A DNA stretch of 8,008 bases from Alphaproteobacteria bacterium (GTDB lineage: Bacteria > Pseudomonadota > Alphaproteobacteria > CACIAM-22H2): assembly GCA_016869415.1 (NCBI GenBank), contig VGEI01000153.1, positions 1-8,008 of the forward strand, given 5' to 3'. Position 1 is the stretch's first letter. Every line of letters starts with the position of its first letter. The translations under genes were made by a program, and so were the position numbers. The notes under the pieces were generated by a model. That model was not told where the DNA came from. It worked only from the letters and a program-made list of their open reading frames with translations, and searched no databases. Shown piece by piece: positions 1-6,161 of this stretch.

Positions 1-18
1 AAAAGCTCGCGATTCGCC

Positions 19-2124
19 TTAGTCCGCCGGTGTTACGACCATCAGGGCATCAAGCGCCGCGACGCCGTGAGCGTGAGCGCGCAGAGGGTTGATCTCGATC
101 TCGGCGATGTCGGGTGCGGCACGGATCAGGCCGCTGAGCGTGGCGGCCACCCGCGCCACCGGCGCCAGATCGACTGCTGGCAGGTTGCGGAAGCCCGAGA
201 ACAATGCGGCGCCCTTGAGCTCCTTGAGCGCCGCCACGATCTCCGTCTCGCTGGCATCGGCGGGCAGCAGGCGCACGTCGGCCAGGGCCTCGGCCCAGAA
301 ACCGCCGAGGCCGACGACCAGCACGGGTTCCCACTCGTCGTCACGCCGGGCGCCGAGGATGAACTCGAGGCCGGGCATGGCCATGGCCTCGACCAGCATG
401 CCGTCGAGGGTTACATCGAATCGCGCGGCGCGCACGGCCGTCTCGATCCTCCGCCAGCCGGCTACCAGGGCTGCTTCGTCGTCGATGCCGACCACGACAC
501 CGCCTGCATCGCTCTTGTGCGGAAGGGAGGAGGCCTGGGCCTTGAGTACCAGGGGATAGCCGAGGCGGGCGGCGGCGCTGCGGGCCTCGGCGAGCGTGCG
601 GGCGAACGAGGATGCCGGCACCGGGATGCTGCAGGACGCCAGGAATTCCTTGGCACGATATTCCGGCACGATGCCGGGTGCCGGTCGGGCCGGGGCTCTG
701 GCGGGTGCCGCGGAGACACGCCGGGCCGCCAGCGCCTGGCCGAAGGCGGCGACGCGTGCCATGGCACGTAGCGCGCGATCGGGCGAACGCAGGAAGGGCA
801 CACCCGACTGCCGGATGAGCTGCGTGCATTCCGCATCGACCGGCGATTCATCGCCCATGTAGACCAGGACCGCCGGCTTGTCGGAGCCTTGCAGCACGGG
901 GATGAGCGAGCGCGCCTTGTCCATCTGCTGGCGGGGTCCGCCGCCGATCACCGAGACGATCAGGCTGCCGACGGCCGGATCGGCGAGCAGCTCCTTGGCG
1001 GCAGCGCCGAACAGGTCTGGGTTGGTCATGCCGCCGGTGGTGACGTCGAGCGGGTTGTCAGGCACGGCGAGCGGCGGCAGAACCGCGGCGAGTTCGCGCT
1101 TCGTCGTCTCGGCGATCTCCGCCAGCGGCAGATCGAACTCATCGGCAAAATCGAGGGCCAAGCCGCAGAAGGCCCCGGAATTGGTTAGTACGGCCGCCCC
1201 GCGCGCCGCCGGCCTTGGGTAGCGACGCAGCAGGGCGGTGGTGTCGAACAGCTCGTCTAGCGTATCGACCATGACTACGGCCTCGCGCCGCAGCCAGGTC
1301 CGCATGACCTCGTAGTTGCCGGCCAGCGCACCGGTGTGCGACTGCGCCGCCTCGCGCGCCCGGGCGCCGCGGCCTGGATGAAGGAGAACGACCGGCTTGC
1401 CCTTCTCGCGCGCCCGCGCGACCAGCCGCACGAACAGCCGCGGCCGACGGATCTGCTCGAGGAAGAGGGCGATCGCGCCGGTTGCCGGGTCGTCGGCCAG
1501 ATGGGCGAGGAAATCCTCGGCGCCGAGACCGGCCTCGTTGCCGGTGGAGACGACGTGGGAGACTGGCAGCCCCTTGCCTGATAGCGCGTAGCGGATGGTG
1601 CCGGCCATGGCGCCGCTCTGGGCGATGATGCCGATGCCAGGGCCGCGGAGCTTCGGCGGCTCGCCGAGCGCTTCGAACGTCAGCGGGATGCCGGCGGCAT
1701 AGTTCACCGCCCCCAGGCAGTTGGGGCCGAGCAGGGCCAGGCCTCCGGCGCGGGCCGTTTCGGCCAGGTGCTGCTGCATCTCCTTTCCCGCGGCACCAGC
1801 CTCGCCGAAGCCCGAGGCGAAGACCACGGCCGCACCCGCCTTGCGCCGCACGCAAGACGCGAGGGCCTCGGCCGTTGCTGCCGCGGGGATGAGCAGCACC
1901 ACGACGTCAACACCTTCCGGCAGGTCGTCGATGCGGCCCACACAGGGAAGCCCATCGATCTCCTTGTGGCTGCGGCTGACCAGATGCAGCGAGCCGGCAA
2001 AGCCGAAGCGCCTGAGGTTCGCCAGCACGGCGTTACCCAGCGAGCCGGGTTCGGGCGAGGCGCCGACCAGCGCGACGCTGCGCGGCGTCAACAGCCGCGC
2101 GACGGGGACCGGCTCAGTCGTCAC
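19..2124 (-). CDS. NDP-forming acyl-CoA synthetase (acetate-CoA ligase ADP-forming family, FerA-like)
   Basis: Predicted cytoplasmic enzyme that joins a carboxylic acid to CoA with ATP hydrolysis to ADP through a phosphohistidine. The alpha and beta parts are fused in one chain of 701 aa, the usual length for fused members. Seen in order: a CoA-binding Rossmann domain with VALVGASPEPGSLG (about residues 18-31); GPNCLG (about 133-138); the succinyl-CoA-ligase-like part with IIAQSGAMAG (about 166-175) and the likely phosphohistidine in SHTGA (His about 263); a linker rich in Ala and Pro (about 465-485); and a C-terminal ATP-grasp domain with HKSDAGGV and EINPL. An ATG at 2208 is also open, but it would overlap the upstream hydratase by 95 nt and add an unconserved Ser/Pro/Thr stretch. 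I prefer GTG at 2124, which overlaps the hydratase stop by 11 nt and suggests translational coupling. No strong Shine-Dalgarno is visible. Pairing with a hydroxycinnamoyl-CoA hydratase-lyase resembles FerA/FerB of Sphingobium SYK-6, so the substrate may be a phenylpropenoic or related aromatic acid (inference). The family is certain, the substrate is not. Confidence 0.9.
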   Translation of the reverse strand: MTTEPVPVARLLTPRSVALVGASPEPGSLGNAVLANLRRFGFAGSLHLVSRSHKEIDGLPCVGRIDDLPEGVDVVVLLIPAAATAEALASCVRRKAGAAVVFASGFGEAGAAGKEMQQHLAETARAGGLALLGPNCLGAVNYAAGIPLTFEALGEPPKLRGPGIGIIAQSGAMAGTIRYALSGKGLPVSHVVSTGNEAGLGAEDFLAHLADDPATGAIALFLEQIRRPRLFVRLVARAREKGKPVVLLHPGRGARAREAAQSHTGALAGNYEVMRTWLRREAVVMVDTLDELFDTTALLRRYPRPAARGAAVLTNSGAFCGLALDFADEFDLPLAEIAETTKRELAAVLPPLAVPDNPLDVTTGGMTNPDLFGAAAKELLADPAVGSLIVSVIGGGPRQQMDKARSLIPVLQGSDKPAVLVYMGDESPVDAECTQLIRQSGVPFLRSPDRALRAMARVAAFGQALAARRVSAAPARAPARPAPGIVPEYRAKEFLASCSIPVPASSFARTLAEARSAAARLGYPLVLKAQASSLPHKSDAGGVVVGIDDEAALVAGWRRIETAVRAARFDVTLDGMLVEAMAMPGLEFILGARRDDEWEPVLVVGLGGFWAEALADVRLLPADASETEIVAALKELKGAALFSGFRNLPAVDLAPVARVAATLSGLIRAAPDIAEIEINPLRAHAHGVAALDALMVVTPAD

Positions 2125-2953
2125 GGCGGTAGGGGGCGAGGCCGGGCTTGTAGGATTTCTCGTCGAGGAACTGACCCATGCCCTTTTCTCGTCCCCGTTC
2201 GGGGTCATTGAAGGTCGTCTGGTCGGACTTGGCCATCAGGTACTCGCCGGCCGCGTCCCACGGCATCTCCGCCGCGTATTTGAACGCTGTCTTGGCTTGG
2301 CGCAGGACGTTGGGGTTCTTCTTCATCAGGACCCTGGCGATCTCGACGGTACGCTGGCGCAGGTGGGCAAGCGGCACGGATTCGGTGACCATGCCGATCT
2401 GGGCAGCGCGCTTGCCGTCGAAGGTCTCGCCGGTCATCACGTAGTAGAGCGCCTCGCGCTGGCGCACCACGGTCGACAGCGCCTTGGAGACGATGCCGGC
2501 CGGAATGATGCCCCAGTTGATCTCCGAGAGGCCGAAGGTCGCCTCGTCGGCAGCGACCGCGATGTCGCAGGCGATCACCGGGGTGAAGGCGCCGCCGAAG
2601 CACCAGCCGTTGACCATGGCGATGGTCGGTTTGGGGTAGTTGAGCAGCCGGCGCCACTGCCAGGTGCCGTTGGTGCGGTAGAGCCGGGCGCGCTTCACCG
2701 CCGTGTCGGCGTCCGAGGAGCGGAAATAATCGCGCAGATCCATGCCGGCGCAGAAGGACTCGCCGGCCCCGGTGAGCACGAAGACCTGGCAACGGTCGTC
2801 GATCTCGAGCTTGTCGACCACGTCGACCATCTCGGTCGCCATCTCGGCGCTGACCGCGTTGCGCTTTTCCGGGCGGTTCAGGGTCACCCAGGCGATGCCG
2901 TCCTCAAAGCCGACCTGGACGGTCTTATAGTCGTAGCTCGGTGCCTCGGGCAC
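2114..2953 (-). CDS. Enoyl-CoA hydratase/isomerase family protein, hydroxycinnamoyl-CoA hydratase-lyase-like
   Basis: Crotonase-fold enzyme of 279 aa from GTG 2953, close to the length of Pseudomonas hydroxycinnamoyl-CoA hydratase-lyase (HCHL). HCHL hydrates feruloyl-, caffeoyl- or coumaroyl-CoA and splits it to an aromatic aldehyde plus acetyl-CoA. Hallmarks seen: NRPEKRNA near the N-terminus, oxyanion-hole segments AGMDLRDYF and MVNGWCFGGAF, the catalytic-Glu block GLSEINWGI (Glu about 144), and the C-terminal FLDEKSYKPGL. Against remembered HCHL (AN103) numbering, Tyr75 is kept (here about 76). Ser123 is Thr (about 124), and Tyr239, which contacts the substrate 4-hydroxyl, is Met (about 240, in EYLMAK). 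This suggests an HCHL relative with a shifted substrate, or a pure hydratase. Start choice: GTG 2953 has GGAG 7 nt upstream. The ATG at 2986 lies in the loop of a terminator hairpin and is rejected. The downstream ligase starts inside its last codons, so the two genes are one translational unit. Confidence 0.88.
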   Translation of the reverse strand: MPEAPSYDYKTVQVGFEDGIAWVTLNRPEKRNAVSAEMATEMVDVVDKLEIDDRCQVFVLTGAGESFCAGMDLRDYFRSSDADTAVKRARLYRTNGTWQWRRLLNYPKPTIAMVNGWCFGGAFTPVIACDIAVAADEATFGLSEINWGIIPAGIVSKALSTVVRQREALYYVMTGETFDGKRAAQIGMVTESVPLAHLRQRTVEIARVLMKKNPNVLRQAKTAFKYAAEMPWDAAGEYLMAKSDQTTFNDPERGREKGMGQFLDEKSYKPGLAPYRRDD

Positions 2954-2964
2954 TCGCTCACTCC

Positions 2965-2999
2965 AAAAAAGGCGGCGCGAGGTCAAAACCTCGCGCCGC
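2965..2999 (-). terminator. Intrinsic terminator after tctC, abutting the hydratase RBS
   Basis: Read on the minus strand, a perfect 12-bp GC-rich stem (arms 2999-2988 and 2983-2972) with a 4-nt loop is followed after one C by six T residues (2970-2965). This is a textbook Rho-independent terminator. It begins 15 nt after the tctC stop codon. The T-tract runs straight into the GGAG Shine-Dalgarno of the hydratase gene, and the hydratase GTG lies only about 11 nt past the last T. It therefore separates tctC from the hydratase-ligase pair, or acts as a partial terminator (attenuator) between them. Confidence 0.88.
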
Positions 3000-3014
3000 T
3001 GCCGTTTTCAGGGG

Positions 3015-4007
3015 CTAATTCTGCGGCTCGATCTTGGCGAGCTTGATGATGTCGCCCCACAGCTTGAGATCGGCCACCACGTGGTCGGCCAGAATCTTGC
3101 TGCTGCCGGGCCAGGGCTCGGCGCCGACATTGTTGACCGCCTTCTTGGTTTCCTCCATCGGCACGATCTGGTTCAGCCAGCCTTCCATCTTGGCGACGAT
3201 CGGCTGGGGCGTGCCGGCAGGGAACCAGGCGGCCCACCAGGCGCTGAGGTCGTAGTCCTTGATGCCCACATCCTCCATCGAGGGCACGTCCGGCGCCAGC
3301 GAGCTGCGCTTGGCCGTGGTCACGGCGAGCGGCTTGGCCAGGCCCTGGCGCGACTGGTTGAGCAGGAAGGTGGCGTCGGAGATCATGAAGTCGAGCTGGC
3401 CGTTGGCCAGGTCCGGCATCGCCTGTGGTGTGGCCTGGTAGGCCACGCCCAGCGGGTTCAGGCCCAGCCGCGTCTTGTAGAGCTCGGTGGCGACCTGCGA
3501 GAAGGTGTTGGGATAGGCGTAGGTGCCCTTGTCGCCCTTGGCCCTGAGATGGTTCTCTAGATCCTTCATCGAGTTGATCGGCGATTTCGGCGTCACCACC
3601 ACCATGAAGGGCAGCTTGATCAGTGTCGTCACCGGCGTGAAATCCTTCACCGGGTCGTACTTGATCTGCCTGTAGAGGTGCGGGTTGGCCGACATGGTCG
3701 AGTTGCCGGCGGTGATGAACAGCGTGTAGCCGTCCGGCCTGGCGTTCTTCACCTGCTCGGCGGCGATCTGGGTGAGCGCGCCGGGCTTGTTCTCGACGAT
3801 CACCGGCTTGCCGTCGGTGAAGGTGCGCAGCTTGTCGGCGAAGATGCGCACGATGACGTCCGCCCCAGTACCGGCGGCGTAGCCGCAGACGATGCGGATC
3901 TCGCGCGCCGGGTAGGCTTCCTGCGCGGCGAGCGGGCCGGCCAGCGTCATACCGGCCGCGGCCAGGGCGGCGCCGGCCAGAGTCCGGCGCGTCAGCGAAT
4001 GAAGCAT
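3015..4007 (-). CDS. Tripartite tricarboxylate transporter substrate-binding protein (TctC/Bug family)
   Basis: Periplasmic high-affinity binding protein for a carboxylated solute, 330 aa, a normal length for the family. The N-terminus carries an export signal: basic LTRRTL, a hydrophobic stretch rich in Ala, Gly and Leu, and a likely cleavage after PLAA (about residue 28). The twin arginine might allow Tat export, but the rest of the Tat consensus is weak, so Sec is as likely. Family marks in the mature part are YPAREIRIVCGYAAGTGADV, VIVENKPGA and PDGYTLFITAGNS, followed by the DPVKDFTPVT block. The start is ATG 4007, preceded by the strong Shine-Dalgarno GGGAGGAAAA. The ATG at 4022 overlaps that site and is rejected. 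No tctA or tctB membrane gene is in the window, so it is an orphan Bug protein, which is common in this family. A likely promoter and palindrome precede it and a strong terminator follows, so it may be its own transcript. The ligand is unknown; the neighbours suggest an aromatic or other carboxylic acid. Confidence 0.92.
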   Translation of the reverse strand: MLHSLTRRTLAGAALAAAGMTLAGPLAAQEAYPAREIRIVCGYAAGTGADVIVRIFADKLRTFTDGKPVIVENKPGALTQIAAEQVKNARPDGYTLFITAGNSTMSANPHLYRQIKYDPVKDFTPVTTLIKLPFMVVVTPKSPINSMKDLENHLRAKGDKGTYAYPNTFSQVATELYKTRLGLNPLGVAYQATPQAMPDLANGQLDFMISDATFLLNQSRQGLAKPLAVTTAKRSSLAPDVPSMEDVGIKDYDLSAWWAAWFPAGTPQPIVAKMEGWLNQIVPMEETKKAVNNVGAEPWPGSSKILADHVVADLKLWGDIIKLAKIEPQN

Positions 4008-4024
4008 TGATTTTCCTCCCATTC

Positions 4025-4042
4025 CGGCGCCTCGAGGCGCCG
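4025..4042. promoter_or_regulatory. 18-bp perfect palindrome in the tctC leader, candidate operator
   Basis: Nine bases (CGGCGCCTC) are followed directly by their exact reverse complement. The site lies just downstream of the expected transcription start of the tctC promoter and upstream of its Shine-Dalgarno (about 4010-4019). A symmetric site at about +5 to +22 fits a dimeric repressor operator. It could also fold as a 7-bp RNA hairpin with a TCGA loop. It has no T-tract on the minus strand, so it is not a terminator for the amidohydrolase operon. The role is inferred. Confidence 0.45.
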
Positions 4043-4053
4043 CCTCGGCGACT

Positions 4054-4081
4054 ACTCTAAGGGCTGGCCCGACCGGGTCAA
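4054..4081 (-). promoter_or_regulatory. Putative sigma70-type promoter for tctC
   Basis: On the minus strand, TTGACC (4081-4076, 5 of 6 to the -35 consensus) is separated by 16 nt from TAGAGT (4059-4054, 4 of 6 to the -10 consensus). Transcription would start near 4047, leaving a leader of about 40 nt to the tctC ATG. A second TTGACC lies at 4095-4090, overlapping the end of the preceding amidohydrolase gene. High-GC genomes produce chance matches, but the position directly before a binding-protein gene with its own terminator supports it. Confidence 0.5.
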
Positions 4082-4091
4082 GGAGGAGCGG

Positions 4092-5054
4092 TCAAGCCAC
4101 GTCGATGGCGAAGAGGCGGGCGGCGTTGGTGCCGCGCACCGCCTCGCGTTCGGCCGCCGGCAGGGCGTCGACCCGGGCCAGGATGCCGGTCATGTCGCCG
4201 ATATTGTGCGGGTAGTCGGAGCCGTACATCACCTTGTCGGTGCCACCCACCTGCAGGCAGAGGGCGAGGCTCTCCTGCTGGTAGGTCACCGTGTCGTACC
4301 AGAGGCGTTTCAGATATCGGCTGGGAGGGGTGGAGATCTTCTCGCGGCACGCCGGCATGGTGTCGAAGCAGATGTCGAGCCGGCCGGCGAGATAGGGCAG
4401 CGTCGCGCCGGCGTGGGCGGCGATGATCTTCAGGTGGGGATAGCGGTCGAGAAAACCGTCGAAGATCATGCGGGCGATGGCGGCGGTGGTGTCGACCATG
4501 AAGCCGATGGCGGCGGTCAAGTTGTAGACCTCGAAGCCGAGCTCCTTGACGACCGGCGGCGCCGTCGGGTGGACCAGCACAGGCAGGAAGCGGCGGTCGA
4601 TCTCCCGCCACACCGGGGCGAACTCGGCGTCGGTCAGGTGACGGCCAAGGATGTTGGCCAGAACCATGACGCCGACCGCACCCCGGTCGCAGGCGCGTTT
4701 GAGCTCCTCCACAGCCAGGGCGGGATACTGCCAGGGCAGCGAGGCGAGGAAGCGGATGCGCTTCGGGTGCGCCGCCTGGCCGGCGGCCATATCGTCGTTC
4801 TGCAGGCGGATCGCCGCCGCGCTGACCTCGGGCGAGCCCCAGTAGGTCGGCCCGGAGACGCTGACGACGGCGATGTCGACCCCGGCCGCGTCCATGTCGC
4901 GGAGGCGTAGTTCGTAGTCGAACATCGGCGGTGTGAGGGTCATGTAGGGCGCGCCGTCATAGGTGATGACGTCCAGCCCCGCCTTGGTGCGCGTGCGCAA
5001 GTAGTGCGGCCGGCCTTCCGCGATCGCCCGATCGAGAAAGGCCGCCGAGATCAT
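4092..5054 (-). CDS. Amidohydrolase family 2 protein, ACMSD-like (second tandem copy; N-terminus uncertain)
   Basis: TIM-barrel metal enzyme of the aminocarboxymuconate-semialdehyde decarboxylase-like branch, whose members include decarboxylases and hydratases of aromatic acids and ring-fission products. From the first ATG (5054) it is 320 aa. Metal-ligand blocks seen: VHPTAPP (His about 162), AAHAGATLPYLAGRL (His about 214) and MYGSDYPHNIGDM (Asp about 280). The HxH ligand pair expected at the N-terminus is absent from this ORF, but the codons immediately upstream read V-I-D-V-H-T-H-M in the same frame, so the functional protein almost surely begins before 5054. No ATG, GTG or TTG exists between the upstream TGA (5093-5091) and that motif. 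It is a diverged duplicate of the preceding gene (I estimate by eye more than half of residues identical) and probably cotranscribed with it. No Shine-Dalgarno precedes ATG 5054. The substrate is unknown. Confidence 0.85.
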   Translation of the reverse strand: MISAAFLDRAIAEGRPHYLRTRTKAGLDVITYDGAPYMTLTPPMFDYELRLRDMDAAGVDIAVVSVSGPTYWGSPEVSAAAIRLQNDDMAAGQAAHPKRIRFLASLPWQYPALAVEELKRACDRGAVGVMVLANILGRHLTDAEFAPVWREIDRRFLPVLVHPTAPPVVKELGFEVYNLTAAIGFMVDTTAAIARMIFDGFLDRYPHLKIIAAHAGATLPYLAGRLDICFDTMPACREKISTPPSRYLKRLWYDTVTYQQESLALCLQVGGTDKVMYGSDYPHNIGDMTGILARVDALPAAEREAVRGTNAARLFAIDVA

Positions 5055-5090
5055 GTGCGTGTGGACGTCGATGACGGCTACGGCCGCAAC
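5055..5090 (-). other. Unannotated coding extension holding the HxH metal motif, without a standard start codon
   Basis: Twelve codons between the stop of the first amidohydrolase (TGA, 5093-5091) and the first ATG of the second are in frame with both genes. They read V-A-A-V-A-V-I-D-V-H-T-H, using GTT, GTA, GTC and ATC but no ATG, GTG or TTG. The two His codons are CAC at 5063-5061 and 5057-5055. The stretch 5052-5072 is identical in DNA to the corresponding start of the first copy (6051-6071), so it is conserved coding sequence rather than spacer. Translation may begin at a non-canonical codon, or by readthrough, or the true start codon was lost by mutation or sequencing error. Confidence 0.75.
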
Positions 5091-6086
5091 TCAGATCTTG
5101 AAGATCCGCTTGGCGTTCTCGCCGCGCACCGCCTTGCGCTGGGCGTCGGGCAGGGCGTCGACGCGGGCAAGGCAGCCCTTCATGTCGCCGATATTGTGCG
5201 GGTAGTCGGAGCCGTAGAGCACATGCTCGGCGCCGCCGACCTTGATGGCCATGGCCAGCGCCTCGGGCGTGAAGGTCACCGAGTCATAGTAGATGTGGCG
5301 CAGGTATTCGCTGGGCGGGCGCTGAGTCTTGGTGCGGCAGGCCACCATGTTCTGGAAGCAGATCTCCAGCCGTCCCGCGAGATAGGGCAGCGTGCCGCCA
5401 GCATGCGAGGCGATCAGTTTCATGTTCGGGTAGCGGTCGAAGAAGCCGTCGAAGAACATGCGCGCGAAGCACAGGCTGGTGTCGAACATGAAGCCGATCG
5501 AGGCGATCAGGTTGAACTGGCGCATGTCCATGTGCGGCGTGCCGGGCGGGGCGGTCGGGTGGACCAGCACCGGCAAAGCGAGGTCGTCGATGGCCTTCCA
5601 GACCGGCGCGAAACGCTCCTCGGTGAGCGAGGCGCCGTTGATGCTGGCCAGCACCATGACGCCGACGGCTCCCTGCGCCACCGAGCGCTTGAGCTCGTTG
5701 ATGGCGGCATTCGGGTATTCCCAGGGCAGCGAGGCGATCCAGCGGATGCGGTCGGGGTACTGCTTCTGGGCACGCGCCATGTCGTCGTTGACGATCTTCG
5801 CCGCCTCGAGGCTGATCGCCTCGCCACCCCAGTAGACGTTGGGGCAGGTGAGCGAGACGATGGCCAGGTCGACCTTGGCCTCGTTCATGCGCTTGATGCG
5901 CTCCTCGTAGTCGAAATGCCCTTCCTGCGGCGTCATGAACGGGGCGCCGTCGAGATGGATGCCCTCGGGTGCCGGATAGTCGAGGCTGCGCTTCACCTCG
6001 TAGCGCGGCTTGCCGTGCTGGCGCAGCAGCTCGAACCACTGCTTGTTGAGCATGTGCGTGTGGACGTCGATCGAAGGCGTGGTCAT
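5091..6086 (-). CDS. Amidohydrolase family 2 protein, ACMSD-like (first tandem copy)
   Basis: Complete 331-aa member of the ACMSD-like amidohydrolase family: single TIM barrel, one divalent metal (often zinc), cytoplasmic. All expected ligands are visible: IDVHTHM (His9, His11), VLVHPTAPP (His176), IASHAGGTLPYLAGRL (His228) and LYGSDYPHNIGDM (Asp294). These positions match the spacing in characterised ACMSD almost exactly. Relatives decarboxylate or hydrate aromatic acids and ring-fission products (ACMSD, gamma-resorcylate decarboxylase, LigW, LigJ), so a decarboxylase or hydratase in aromatic catabolism is likely, but the substrate cannot be read from sequence. The start is ATG 6086 with GGGGA about 8 nt upstream. 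It is the first gene of the minus-strand block and divergent from the DapA-like gene. Its stop TGA is in frame with the second amidohydrolase copy, 12 codons before that copy's first ATG. Confidence 0.92.
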   Translation of the reverse strand: MTTPSIDVHTHMLNKQWFELLRQHGKPRYEVKRSLDYPAPEGIHLDGAPFMTPQEGHFDYEERIKRMNEAKVDLAIVSLTCPNVYWGGEAISLEAAKIVNDDMARAQKQYPDRIRWIASLPWEYPNAAINELKRSVAQGAVGVMVLASINGASLTEERFAPVWKAIDDLALPVLVHPTAPPGTPHMDMRQFNLIASIGFMFDTSLCFARMFFDGFFDRYPNMKLIASHAGGTLPYLAGRLEICFQNMVACRTKTQRPPSEYLRHIYYDSVTFTPEALAMAIKVGGAEHVLYGSDYPHNIGDMKGCLARVDALPDAQRKAVRGENAKRIFKI

Positions 6087-6161
6087 CTGGCGTTCCCCGG
6101 TGGCGTTTTGTGCGGGCCGGCTCTAGGTTGAAGGCGGCCCTATCAGGAGAGGCAAAGGACC
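6087..6161. promoter_or_regulatory. Divergent intergenic region between amidohydrolase operon and DapA-like gene
   Basis: Seventy-five bases separate two divergent start codons, so promoters for both directions must lie here or reach into the first codons of either gene. The plus-strand ribosome-binding signals AGGAGAGG (6145-6152) and AAAGGA (6154-6159) serve the DapA-like gene. I found no convincing -35/-10 pair on either strand and no clear operator, so the assignment rests on layout. Confidence 0.45.

Noticed and set aside
2125..2208. Extended ligase start at ATG 2208
   Set aside because: It would overlap the hydratase by 95 nt and add an unconserved Ser/Thr/Pro-rich sequence before the CoA-binding domain.
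2954..2986. Extended hydratase start at ATG 2986
   Set aside because: This ATG sits in the loop of the tctC terminator hairpin and its extra residues are translated hairpin. GTG 2953 has a proper Shine-Dalgarno and gives a length matching HCHL.
1721..3046. Long plus-strand open frame (441 codons)
   Set aside because: It runs antisense to the clearly real ligase and hydratase genes, has no recognisable domain, and is rich in Arg, Gly, Ala and His as expected for a high-GC shadow frame.
5091..5093. TGA as a reassigned sense codon (Trp or Sec) throughout the window
   Set aside because: TGA also ends the hydratase at the position expected for its family, where readthrough gives unconserved sequence. 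No SECIS-like or selenoprotein context is seen, so reassignment is unlikely; local readthrough is kept only as one hypothesis.
5094..5106. 13-nt inverted repeat (GATCTT-G-AAGATC) at the end of the first amidohydrolase
   Set aside because: A short, AT-rich 6-bp stem within conserved I-F-K-I codons, without a T-tract. It is explained by codon choice and too weak to be a terminator.
5004..6131. Long plus-strand open frame (375 codons) opposite the amidohydrolases
   Set aside because: It is the reverse complement of conserved metal-enzyme coding sequence. Its apparent repeats of HH and VD patterns mirror the tandem duplication, not a real protein.
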